A stretch of DNA of 64,000 nt from Zonotrichia leucophrys gambelii (taxonomy: Eukaryota > Chordata > Aves > Passeriformes > Passerellidae). Position numbers and translations under genes: made by a program. The notes below the pieces were generated by a model, which saw nothing but the letters and a program-made list of their open reading frames with translations, searched no databases and was not told the origin of the DNA. The stretch's first letter is position 1. Each line of letters starts with the position of its first letter. This document shows positions 46,253-58,370 of the stretch, one piece after another. The stretch spans positions 49,013,585 through 49,077,584 of the forward strand of contig NC_088170.1 of assembly GCF_028769735.1 (NCBI RefSeq), written 5' to 3'.

Positions 46253-48949
46253 TCTGAAATACCTTTAAAAAGTATTCAAATTATTGCACACATTTAGTGA
46301 ATGTAGGTTTCAGACAAAACACCTGTATCCAAAATTGTATATTTTAGATTACATGATATATTTTCTGATACATAATCCATTAGACAAGTCCTGCAGATGA
46401 TCATAGGATTCACTACAGCCTCTACAGGAGAACAGTTCCACAACTACAGCTGTGCCTCATAATGGAGAAGGCATTCTCAGTGCCAGGCAGGGCTACTGAA
46501 GTGTGGGAGATAAGCAGCTTTCTTAAATGTCTGCTGTTTTCCATCTGGAAAACTGGTACCTTGATCAATCATTGATTTCTATATGTTCTTTCTCAAAAAT
46601 CAGCATTTTAAAAAGATGCCCACGATTCTGCTTTAGATATCTGTACACCTGCCTAAAGACTTGGTTCAGCATAACCTTTTGATCCTACTACAATGGACCT
46701 TAAAGTACACTTAAATTGAAATTACATATGCTTTAAGTAAAAATGCACTTGCAGATATGCAAAATTTCATTCACTATGAAGTTACCATTGTCTGAAACCA
46801 ACATTTCACCTCTTATCTTGTCCTCAAAGCACAGTATGGCTGAAAAGAGTCAAACCACACTGATTGTATTATAGTTAGTTTCTAAATCTCTGCATTTTAT
46901 AAGGTTAAATATTTTATTGGTGAAAGTGCATAAGAAAGCTAAGCTTCAGTGCAAAACAAAACCAGCAAAAGTTCCCAACATGTACAGCTAAGCTATAAGT
47001 CCACAATAGTGGTTGCAATAGAAATGCTGACACATTCTGAACCACAGCTATTTGAACACAACAGCTGTAATTTGTCCCATTATTAAAGACTTGAACTGGC
47101 TGAGTACTTCACAAAACTGATTATGCAATCTGGTTGTCAATCTCTTCTAAAATGTTTATGATTACAGAAAAAAGATTCTTTGTGCATTGTTTGGGATTTT
47201 ATTTTTTGGGGTTTTTTTCCTGGATCTGACACTCACATGTTTTCTTGAACAGCTTGATCTGTTGTCAATACTTGAAATTATTTCATTGTTAACATTACAG
47301 ATTGAGAACACAAATTGTAATTGCACTAGTAAATTTTTCTGTTCTTGTACCTGAGATTCTCATTCCTTGGTCACTTCTAGCTCACACATAATTCATGTCC
47401 ACCCTTTTCACCTACTAAAGCATAAAAGAGATTGCATAGATCTTTCCTCCCCAGCTCCCCAGTTCCTGCTGTTCATAACAGTAGCAGTTGAATGGAGGAA
47501 AACTAGCCATTCTCAAACCACACCTTCTGCATAAATGCAAGTGGTTAAAGAAATTAAGAGAAGAGACAGAAATTGGCAGCACTGAGTTTGAACACCAGCA
47601 CAGGGTCTGTGATGCCCTTTTGAGCAGTCTTGCTGAGCCAAGCATAGGACAAGCACAGATTATTTCTCCCCTCAGCTAAGAGAAAAAAGATTTGTATGTA
47701 AAAATTATAATCTGCTTCTTGCTTTCCATCTCAGGACAGCTGAGGTTTATGATAAAGTTAGAATTAGCTCTTACTGTGTGGAAACAGCAGTTTGATTTGT
47801 GAAATATCTGAGACGACACATTTAGGATGATGTTTTTCACATCAGTGAACACTCACTTAAAAGTATCCCACTAGGGCCCACAAAGATGATGCTGAGTTAT
47901 CCAGTTTGTTAAAGGGTTAGTTATGAAAAGGAAGGGATATGGTCTTCTGCTAAAATATTACTATTAAATCATTCTTGGGAGCATTTTAGCTGTAGATTTT
48001 TCAGCTCATTTCTTGTTACAGTCATATTTTATCACTAGACATAACTCCCCACATATTATTGAAGAGTATTTTCCTTTCCTGTTTGTGACAAAGAGTTGAT
48101 CCAACTCATATTATACTTAATGGGGACCTGTCAGATTAAATTTGAGTTGATTCAAATCGGTAAACTGCAGTCCTGGTCACTGCTGTCTAGCACTACATTG
48201 CATGCAAGTAAATTCTTTTTATTTAGGCAAGCAACAACCATGTAATACCATTGTAAACTTTTACATGTTATATGAAAAATAATGTAACAGGTTTTGAAAT
48301 TAATTAATATTATCTGTGAAGTAAACCAAGGAATGATAGTTTACATCAGCTAAGAGTACAACACAAATTGTTCTTCAATAACTATGAAATGAGGAATTAT
48401 TCATCCATTTATCACAAAACTCCATAAATTCTCTCTGACAGTTCAGGTCATCTCCCTTGAATGTCTTCGTCAGCAAGCACTCTTGTGCTCCTTTTGTGCT
48501 GGGAGAGTGAAGGATCTGCCTGCCTGGCCTCTTTATCAATGAATAACCTCCATCCGAGATAAAGATGAAGGCGCTCTCAACTGAAGAATTTCCAGTAGAG
48601 GTGGTGTCTCCACTAGAAATGTCACCTGTGTAAATAGCAATGTACCAATTGCTACTGTAATACAGAGTTTAGAGACTCATAGAGCAAACCTGAGGCTGAT
48701 TGTAAAACACCAACATGCCATTTCTTGGAAATGAAACACAAGAACATGAAATTGATTGGAATATCTAGTAATCTTAGTAAAAATCTTCATATGACATGAA
48801 TAATATCACAGAAATTCTGGGGCACAATTTTTTTTTTCTTTGGAGAGTTGATATTCCAGGAAAGAAAGGTAAGGAAAGAAATACTTTGCTTGTCTATCAT
48901 ATTTGTACCTAGACTATATTGAGATTGAGAAAGTAATATTTTTTATCCT
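46253..48949. other. Unique DNA, no gene recognised
   Basis: No repeat is recognised. Slightly GC-richer patches lie at 47430-47680 and 48430-48640; they contain open frames of up to 76 codons with no known similarity. Confidence 0.5.
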
Positions 48950-50800
48950 GGTTAAAGAAAACAAGAAGAATGGAATAATGGCACTAAACCATACAAACCT
49001 TTATTGAGGAGCTTAATGAAGCATTTCTTAGCCAATTTAAATATTAGATTTTAGTGGAAGCAGAGAATTTTACTCTGACATAATGCCACCACAGGCTATA
49101 GACTGACAATCATGCTTATGGAATTTACTGGGAAAAAACTGTGTTTAGGAGGTTAGAAGGGGACCAAGTAACTTAGATTTAGTTCTGCCTAACAGGGAGA
49201 GTTGATTGAGATGAAAAAGGTGCCTTGTAGTATGGGGTGAAACTAATCACAAGACAATAAAGTGAACTACCCTAAGGAACTAAATGATAGAAGAACTAAA
49301 ACCAGCATAGTTTAAGGAGTCAAGTTTTGATTAAGAACTCAGTCAACTCATATGACAGATCATTTGGGAAGATAACCTGAGAGAGACAGAAATGCATCAT
49401 ATCTGGCAATTACTGGAAGAAACAATATTAATGCACAGTATCAAACGAGTTAATGCAAGAAAAAGATGGTAAGCACAGTTAGAGGAATACTTTAACTATT
49501 CAGGATATCCATAGTGACTTGAAAAGCAAGAAGAAATCATATAAAAATGTCCTGTGGTTGTGGGTTATATAACTGAGAAGATTAGAAAGAAGAAACCTTA
49601 GTTGTAAGGATAAATCCAGAATAAGGACAGGACAGAGCTTATGAGTATCAATTAGTAAGAGAAATTAAAGAACAAAATATGAGATCCTAAAACTGCATAA
49701 GAGAAAAACTAAAATAAATATCGATCCAAGTCTAATTGGAAAAAAAAAAAAGAACAAATAACAACTGGAGTTTTCTCTTCATTCTTTGTTGAAGTCTGAA
49801 TTCAAACTCAATAATTTGTCAAGAAGATGGTCTGATTCTGGAAAGAAAAAGGTATTGATGATGGTTCCAAAGAGCTCTCAAAATCACATTAAAGTGTTTA
49901 TGGCACTGTGTGAAGACTTTGAAACATGAATGGTACTTTCAGAAAAGGCTATGTGTAGGAAATCCTTAGAGGACTGAAAATGGAACAAGAAAAGTCATAG
50001 AGCAATCTTCAAAAGTGCAAAGTAAAGGAGGGAAAAAAGAGCTGAAAACTGGTCAGCTTTGGTCTCAGACAGTTCTAGAATATACAGTAAACTCACTTCT
50101 ACATCCAAATAATTAAAAATTAGTTAAGGCAAATATTTAAATATTAAAGCCCTAGCTTAAATTTTCAATAGAGGTGCATTTAAACTGAACTAAAGAAATC
50201 TGTATGCGCAAAAGGCCAGGATGTGGACACAGTGTACCCTAACATTGACCATAATGGGGCATTGGAGCGAAGCAGACAACTGGATGCCAACCACTGTTTG
50301 ACAGAAATCTTCTCTCATCCCTCTGCAATAGGGAATACAATTATTCAGCTCTACTTAGCAGTGGTGATCTTTGGTTGCAATGCCACAGTCAGTTTTAGGC
50401 ACCACAATTGAGGGAAAAAAAAAGTCCAGAAGAGGATGCCATATATGGCAGGCATATTAGAGACTACATGAAGCAAAAAATAATCAAATTGCCTTTGCTG
50501 GAGGCAGGAAGTGGAAGGGCAGTCTCTTAATTATTATGGTTGCTATGAAGAAGTAATGAAAATCATAGGAAAGGACAAGCAGAAATCAGTTTCTCTTGTA
50601 AGAAGAAGCTATAGATAAGGCATTAACTTTCTAATGTTATGAAACAGCGGACTAGATTACTACATGTCGCTATAGAACTCTTCCCACAGTGGTTTTCAAA
50701 AGCAAGTTAGAAAAATATTTATTAGGATGTCTTCACTGTAAGATGATCAATCAGGTGATTTTTCAAGCTCCCTACTAATATTATAGTTGTATAATTTTAC
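48950..50800 (+). mobile_element. Ancient, heavily decayed CR1 LINE
   Basis: Recognisable only through scattered protein and nucleotide blocks in the right order. IEELNEAFLSQF (about 49002-49037) and NLDLVLPNRES (49170-49202) fit the endonuclease region. ATTATTCAGCTCTACTTAGC (about 50339) and GTCAGTTTTAGGCACC (about 50389) fit the stretch before the 3' region. CACAGTGGTTTTCAAAAGC (about 50687) and the segment to about 50790 fit the old 3' end of CR1. Frames are broken throughout, long parts between 49300 and 50200 match poorly, and the base composition has drifted to A-rich. It is the most diverged CR1 in the window. Both boundaries are approximate. Confidence 0.65.
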
Positions 50801-52973
50801 TTCTCTTACATTTTGTCTTAGCATGAAGAGAGTATGTTTTGTGTCTAGAATAAAATAGAAAACATCAAATGGTTTTATGCAATATATTTTATCCCACTGC
50901 TAACATTCCATTCTTGACCAATTAATGTAGAGGTAAAATATTTTAAAAACAGTCTTTAAAGTGGAAGTGAAAAGTGAAGTCCCTTACTTTATTATTAATT
51001 ACAGAAGCATAACTAAATAATTGCAACCCGATTTTAAAAAAGCACTTCTCCTCTATCCTTTCTAAACATGAGTCATTTGTTGCTACATTTACTGTTTAAT
51101 TTGTGATATAATCAGATTCAGAAATGTTTTACATGTTGTCTCAGTCTGTTGATATTTTTGCACTACATATTAAAAAATACTTTCAAAAAGTTTTTTTGAG
51201 ATGGTTAATTTTAGAGTTCACTCTCAGAAGTCCAAATAGGTGATTGTACAAGACAGCTGAGTGAGTGACACTGGGGTCTGAGTGAAGACTGTGCAAAGAC
51301 TTCAAAACCTCTGAACTGCTGCAGTGCGACCATGTGAAATTTGTTTTCTTGTAGTTACAGAGAAAGATCTTTTGGATGCTAAGCCAAACATAAAAATCAC
51401 ATTTCTCTCTTTAAAGAAGTGGTTTTAAAGCCGTTGTAAGCCAAGGCTCAAATGCATAGCATAGACCATTTGTATTTCTCATATCAGAGGATTATCTTCC
51501 CAATTAAAAGGAAGATAAAAAGGTCAGGGTATTTTTAGAAATCTGGTTAATTGATTAAACTGCTGGCTAGCTGCTACTGTCTTACTCAGCTCGCTCCACT
51601 AAAGCTATCCACCTTTAATCACAAGCCATTTTTTTGAGGTCTTATTATACAAGTAGCTTTGCAATGCTGTCCTTTGTAATTGATTTCATGTGCTGAAACT
51701 TGATGGCCACAAATTCATTAAGTAATCATACCTAGAACTACCCAAAGCAGTTCTGAACATGAAAAACATGATTTTGGCAAATCAACAAAAGTATTTACTC
51801 GTTTCATTTGAAATTAAAAAACTTTCTTCTGATTTATTCAGAAGCCAAATTCAAATCACAGATCTTGATTGCTGTACGTAATACATATTTTTGTTTGCTT
51901 CAGTTTATCTTTGCATGTCTGGCTTCATGTAATTAAATACCCTTGATCACTTATGAGCTCCTGCTGAGCCACACTGTCTCATACAATGCATCACAAGGCA
52001 AAGTCACTGAGAATCAACAACCACAAAAAAAGCACATACCCCAAATTCTTCTTTTTCCATTATATTTGGACATATGGAAACAATGTATTTTCAAATCAAG
52101 GCGGAAATGATTTTTTTTTTTAACAAGTACTAGCAATTTATAGAAAAAAACATAGAAAGTTGGTTAAGAAGCAGTAAGTTCACAGGAAAAGCCAGAGGAC
52201 TTTGTGAAAACTGGAGTTTAAAGGGGATCTTTGTTTATTATTGTCATGTAAAACAAAAGTCCTATTTGGGTTTTGTGTTTATTTGGTTTGGGCTTTTTTG
52301 ATTTTTTTTTTATAATGAGAGTCTTCCTTTGACTGTCATGCAGACATTAATAGAAATGAGGCATTAAATAAATAGGGACAAAGGCTTGAAGCTTAGGCTG
52401 TGTCTGTCTGTTAAATCTGGTCTTTTGTGATTGGCAATGTGGCTTTTTGCATTTCTGCCAGGCAGCAGGGCAGCTTTCTCAGGAAGTGTGCAAAGAATCA
52501 CCTCTCCTTTTCTGGAGGAGGTGATTCCAGCAGTGGACATGTCAATGCAGATACAACAGCTCTGGCTTCACAAGGGAGTGAGGAAGCCCCAGCTCCTGTG
52601 GTGTCACTGCCATGTTACTAGGTGGGCTGTGAATAGCAGCTTTTATTCTCTCTTCCTCTGGTCTTGAATCCATTTGGTTTTACCACTTTGATTATGAGTA
52701 CCCTGCCTTGGGGGAAATATGTGTAGAAAAGGGACAGAATTTTGGATTGTCACATGGGATAAATGATCATAGTAGCCTCTGTTTCCAGAGGATGCTTTTG
52801 TCATATGATCAGTACCTCACATTACTGGACTATGGATGTTGTTACTCTTTTTTCAGGCAGACCTGGAGAGTGATCTGTGTGGTCACAATCTCAGATATAT
52901 ATTTTTATACTGTTAAGGCTCAGGGTTGCCTGAATCACAATCTTAACAGAGCTTTGCCTCCAACTCGTAGCTC
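50801..52973. other. Unique DNA with a candidate conserved element
   Basis: No gene is recognised. The middle (51420-51990) is annotated separately as a possible regulatory element. Overlapping open frames at 52427-52667 reach 64-78 codons and resemble nothing I know. Confidence 0.5.
51420..51990. promoter_or_regulatory. Candidate conserved non-coding element or enhancer
   Basis: A repeat-free, high-complexity stretch with a dense set of homeodomain-type cores: TAATTGATTA at 51548-51557 (two inverted TAAT cores with 2-bp spacing, the geometry bound by paired-class homeodomain dimers), TTTAATCAC (about 51613), TAATTGATT (51677-51685) and GTAATTAAA (about 51929). Its texture resembles vertebrate developmental enhancers found in gene deserts. 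There is no coding potential. The claim of conservation is inference; only the motifs are seen. Confidence 0.35.
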
Positions 52974-53250
52974 ACAGAATCACAGAATATGCTGTATTGA
53001 AAGGGATCCCCAAGGATCATCCAGTCCAACCCCTGCCCTGCACAGCACCATCCCCAGGAGTCACACAGTGAGCCCAAGGGCATTGTTCAAATGCTTCTTG
53101 AGCTCTGTCAGGCTGGTGCTGTGACCAATGCCCTGGGGAGCCTGTTCAGTGCCCAAGCACCCTTGGGGTGAAGAACCTTTATCTAATATCCAACCGAAAT
53201 CTTCCCTGACCCATGTAGAATCCCGTGGTGTCAAAGAGAAGCAGATAAAC
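52974..53250 (-). mobile_element. CR1 LINE, 3' end fragment (best-preserved copy)
   Basis: The reverse complement of a CR1 3' end starts at TCACAGAATCACAGAATATG (about 52974) and continues through AAAGGGATCCCCAAGGATCA, TCCAGTCCAACCCCTGCCC (about 53020), TTCTTGAGCTCTGTCAGGC (about 53094), CCCTGGGGAGCCTGTTCAG (about 53130) and GGGTGAAGAACCTTTATCTA (about 53166) to a CCCTGACCCATGTAG block near 53215. It is closer to the consensus I remember than any other CR1 here, so it is probably the youngest. It is strongly 5'-truncated. The 138- and 76-codon open frames crossing it (52708-53124 plus; 53061-53291 minus) are chance. Confidence 0.94.
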
Positions 53251-56200
53251 ATGTTGCAAATTCCTTTTCTGACTGGAGTCCTATAGATCAAATCATCTAT
53301 TCAACAGACTGAAAACAACCTGCATTTCTGCAGAAGAATTGGCTAGCTCTATTCCAAGAATGTGTATCTCTGAATTTCATTCTATTCACAATCAGCTGAT
53401 TTCTTAACGATAATTTATATATTTATTTTATATGATATGGGAGTTGAACCAAGAGATGTGGTTAGGGTTTATTTTGGTTTTGGCTTCCAACTGGAAGACA
53501 GATCTTTCCAGTTTAGTTAAATTGAATTCTGCAGGTAATGGGGAATATGAATGAAAATATTTTTCCTCAATAGAACCTTGTAGGAACAGGAGAAAAAGTA
53601 CATTTTATTGAGATGCTAATGAGAAGATCAAAATGAAATCTCCTAAATTCCTTATTTTTAAAACCTGACTATAACCAATGTTAAACATGGAACCTTGTAT
53701 GTAAGGATATTCAGATATCCTATAAACCCACTTTAAGTCTGTAATCTGGGGGTCTGAAAACCTAGATTACATAAAACCAAAACATAGTTCATAAAACCAA
53801 AGACCCCTGGGAAAAATATTTATACCTGTTGAAATGGATCTTTCCATGCATGTGTATGTATGTTAATCTATAAATAGCTAGAGGAATAAAAAGAACCCTT
53901 TTTTATTAAAAAGGTTCATTTTTTGTCTCTCCTGGTCTCCCCAATCCGCTATAACATGATAAGGGTATACACAATTAATTAAAATTAAAAAAAAGGAAAA
54001 CATGAAGGTATTAAATAGAAAGACAGATGAAAAAAAGAAAAATTCAGTTTGAGTTAAGAAGCAAATAATGTCCATGCAGAAACTGTAGAAAAGTAATGAA
54101 ATGGTGGCTGAAAGATGGGTATTTACAGGATACTGCAGCAAGAGTTCTGTATATGTAAGCATCTATGGATCAAAGCAATGCTGTGTGCTAAAATACATTT
54201 GCTTGACTATCAACATATTTTCATTAGTAAGATCAACAATACAGACATTGATATATCTTTGCACACACAAAAAACCTCATTGCTCTGCTAAAATGGTGAC
54301 TTTAAACAGCAAGTTTTTGGCTAAAAAGAAATACCATTTGTGTTATGAATCCATCACCAGAGCAAATGGTATAAAAATAACATGGACTAAATACTGACCT
54401 TTTATTATCCAGTTGAAGTTTCCAACCTGGTGCAAATTAAAAGATATAACCATAGAAAAAAAAAAATCCCATATATTTATTTTAAATGTAAGAAGTAACA
54501 TAGATTATAATTTGGTTGCAAATATGAAGCTTTAAAAATGCTATCATAAAAGATGTTAGAAACCTGGATTAAGATATTGTTTATTAATATTATAAGATAT
54601 TGATATTAATATGTTTCTTCCTTCACAATTCTTTGTACTACAACCCATCATTCAATAATTCTCACAGTACAATTTTTTCATGCCACACCCACATCTGAAT
54701 GCCCCAAAATTTTTTCTTTCAGTCACTGTAAAATGTGATCACTGTTACTTCCTCATCTCTGCTGCAGGTACGAAAGATATTTGAGAATGCTGTACAACAT
54801 GTACAAACATATTGGTAAAATATTTTCTTTTGGGCCTTTCCTACTTTTTTGACCTGCTCCATATCTTCAGGATTATGTCTCCATGTACACTTTTTAATCT
54901 CACCTTTTTTGTAATTGAATGGTCTCTTGATCTTGATTTAGAAGACACTGATCTCCCAGCTGAGGAATGGGAAAAATAGTCACTAAATTCTTAAAAGTGC
55001 TGAGCACTCAAACGATCTACCACAGGCTTTTCCTTATCACATTCCCCTCAATCTTTTTACACTGCTAAAGCTCTTTGCTTTATACCTCATTTCTAGCCAG
55101 TAAAATAAATGGTGCTGCTCACTGGAACCAATAGAGCTCATCTTATCAATAGGCACTTTATGTGCCAGTTTTTTGCATTGCTTTTTGTTTAAACCATATG
55201 CATCATAGAAGAATTGTGGACATTGCACTGCCCTCATTCCGCTCAACAATTACACATCTCACATGTAGGCTGTGACCTGTGCTTGTATGCATTAGCTCCA
55301 ACAATGAAAGATGAGGTGATCCATGGCAAGGTCATGTCCTCTGCAGGGTCTGGAGGTCTCAGTACTGCAGAGCTCTGCCAAAGCCCACCAGTATCATCCT
55401 GAGAATTATGACTGTGTAGTTCCTAAGCCAAGAACTGATGCCAATAGTAAAATGGCTCTGTCTCAATATGTTTAAAATGTGTGTACTAATTAAAGAGAGC
55501 ACTGCCCTACCATTTCCTCTTAGCTGTATCATATAGACAGAGAAAAAAAATCTCACTGATTAATCCTTACTCTAACACTTAAAATGCTTAATGTAACAGA
55601 ATTTAACATTGGGGGACAAAAAACAAAACACGTTTAAAATCTAAATAAAACCCCCAAATATGTATTATAATTGACAAACCAAACACAGTGCCCTAACTAC
55701 TAGATGGATTGTTACTCATAATTCTAATTGTCCTCGTCGAGTTTTTTAAAACTTATATGAAAGAAAAATTTCCCCCATTTATTATCTTAGTAGAAATCTG
55801 AAAATATGGCTGTTAGGCTACCAGTGTTCATCCACATGTTATCCGCAAGAAAAAAAATAAACCATGTATTTTAGTTTTTCTGGATTAGAGACTATATTTG
55901 TGGGTAAAAAGAAGATGCACAGATTTTATTAGTAAGTAATGAGAACAGCATTGCAGTAACTGATCATGGTTGCTTCTTTGTTCAAGATGTGATTAGTTTT
56001 AATATTTGGCAAGGATACTTTTCCTTTTGACAATATTTGGATATTATTAGTATTCATTTTTGTTGCATTATACTGTGGTTTTAGAAGGCTGGGTTTACTA
56101 AGGATACATTTTAAATCTTTTAACACAAAAATCTGGCAAGCTAACTTTCTTAGTGGTAGTGAATGTCAGTAACACTGAAGTTGGTATTTTAAATTATAAT

Positions 56201-57877
56201 ACAGAATTCATAATTTGCATCCTTGCAGTGCCTGACACTATCTTTACTCAGAAAAACTCTTTTTGATGTCAAAGTGTTTCTTGAGGATTCCTGAATAAGA
56301 ACTTACAAAGGCAGGGAACTGTAGGCAGTTATGATTTGCAATAGTTAAGGTTCAACAGGCTCTTTCAAATATAATTATTTTCATTAACTGCAATATAATT
56401 TTGACAGACCCATATGGTTGCATATTTGCATAATTTTGATATCCATTTTGATAATCTCATTGCTGCTTTCCCAACCTGCTGAGGAACACCAGCTTTAACA
56501 TCTGCACAAACTGAAGGACACCTAGAGCTGTTTGATGAATGTGGCCACCACATGGCTTAATTTTCAGTATACCTTCTTCAGTCAGGGTGACAGGATGCAT
56601 GTGTCAAGATGTATTATACCTTAGGGCCTTTTACTTCCATGTTCTCGTGCAGTTCATGAATAGCCCACAAGTAACTCAAATCTCAGAGAGAACATAATGA
56701 AAAAATAATTCATGTAGGTTATCTTTGCTAATTTTGGATTCTCAAAGTATACTTATAACCAGGCTTTCCAGTATACATTCCAAAATTCTGCCTGACAGTC
56801 TTTTTGCTTCTTTTGGAAATGTGTTTTGGCTCTTCTGACTAAAAATTGTACATGTAGTATGATTTTTTATGTAATTGGCAATGAATTAGTACTTATCTGA
56901 AATTCTTTTCCCACAGTTTTCTAAAAGTAGAACAAAATCTCACCTCAAACCCTGACAGTGTGAATTACTCTCTTAGCATTCAAGTATTTTACATCACCAG
57001 TTCTATAAAATTGTCATGACTAAAGAAATTATAAATGAAAAGGAAACCAATTAATATTAAAATTGAGAAATAAGTGATAGAAATATTGAAGTGCAGATGG
57101 ATGGAAAAATGATACTAGTTTAGGCTGAGCCCAAATCACTCCTTGCTTCTCTCCATAATTAAGCTTTTTAACTCCTTTTGGACCAGAATATGTATTTTTT
57201 CTCCAACTTCACTGCCTGAGTAGTTGCTTTTCCTTCTTTTTCATTCCCTCAGAACATGTAGCAGAGGTCATTTTTTAACAAACGAGTGCATGCTTCCAAT
57301 GGGACCAATTTCTAGAAGCTGAAAGGTTTGGGTTCTGATGGGGTGCTCTCACTTTTTCTTTATTGCCAAGTAGCTCATAACATTTTTCTGCTCTGAGCCA
57401 AACAGTCAAACTTTTGCTAACTCTACAACTGATTCTGTACTTCTGTGATATCAGAGAATAGAGGAAGGGAGAATAGAACATCTTTTTTTTATTATTATTA
57501 TTTAGTTGTTTAGAAGCAGTAATAACAGCTTGCCTCTGTTGAAAAAATATTCATAACCAATAAAAAATACAGTGTTTGCCCCTGTCTGCAAAGTAAAGCA
57601 AAATTAAAGATCAAATACATTGCCCAAGAGCCAGGCTTTCTTTCCCATGGTTTGAGAGGCTTTATATTTCTTAAATTTCCCATGTTAGTCACAAACACTC
57701 AAGCTGACACTTTGGGCCCAATTTATTCCTGTGTCACAGGAGAAATATTAGTAGTGGAAGTAAAAACTTGCTTGCACTGGAGTTGCTTTATAGCCTTCCA
57801 GTCACCACAAAAATTATGTGCACATTTAAAAGTATTACTTTAGAAAGCCTTCCAAGCAGTTTTAAAGGCTTTCGCAG
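53251..57877. other. Unique DNA, no gene recognised
   Basis: AT-rich, with A and T runs and no recognisable interspersed repeat. The longest open frames are 94-98 codons (53878-54397) with no known domain. Confidence 0.5.
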
Positions 57878-58370
57878 AACAGTGGAATGGCTGAGGTTTA
57901 AAGGGACCTATGGAAATCATCTAGTTCAACACCCCTGCTAAAACAGGTTCACCTAGAGCAGATTGCACAGGGTTATGTTGATGTGGGGTGTGAGATCGTG
58001 AAATCTCTTTCTGCAGGGGATTTCACAAGCACTCTAGGCAGCCTCTTCCAGTCTCTGTAACCCTCAAAGTAAAGAAGCTTTTTCCTCATATTCAGGTGGA
58101 ACTTGCTCTGTTTCAGTTTGTGCCCATTGCCATTTGTCCTGAGTCTGGGCACTATTGCCAAGAGTTTGGCTCCATGCCCTTGACAGCACCTTGTGTGCAT
58201 TGGTGAGTTCCCCCCTTGGTCATCTCCTCTTGAGGCTAAAGAGGCCCAGCACCCTCAACCTTTCCTCATAAGAGAGAGGTTTCAGTCCCCTAATCATATC
58301 TGTAGCTTTCACTGACCCCACTCCAGCATTTCCTTGTCTTCCTTGAACTGGGGATCTTCCTCTCACATTT
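57878..58370 (-). mobile_element. CR1 LINE, 3' end fragment of another subfamily
   Basis: The reverse complement of a CR1 3' end of about 0.5 kb. Blocks on the plus strand: GTGGAATGGCTGAGGTTTAA (about 57883), ATCATCTAGTTCAACACCCC (about 57916), GGTTCACCTAGAGCAGATTG (about 57946), CACTCTAGGCAGCCTCTTCC (about 58031), CCTCAAAGTAAAGAAGC (about 58062), CAGTTTGTGCCCATTGCC (about 58115), a segment with AGGCCCAGCACCCTCAACC (about 58242), TCCTCATAAGAGAGAGG (about 58264), and CTTGAACTGGGGATC near 58342. It shares its motifs with the plus-strand CR1 at 35600-36730 but not with the 53-kb copy, so at least two CR1 lineages were active. Confidence 0.92.

Noticed and set aside
52708..53124. Plus-strand open frame of 138 codons
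   Set aside because: Its second half is antisense to a CR1 3' end; the first half resembles nothing.
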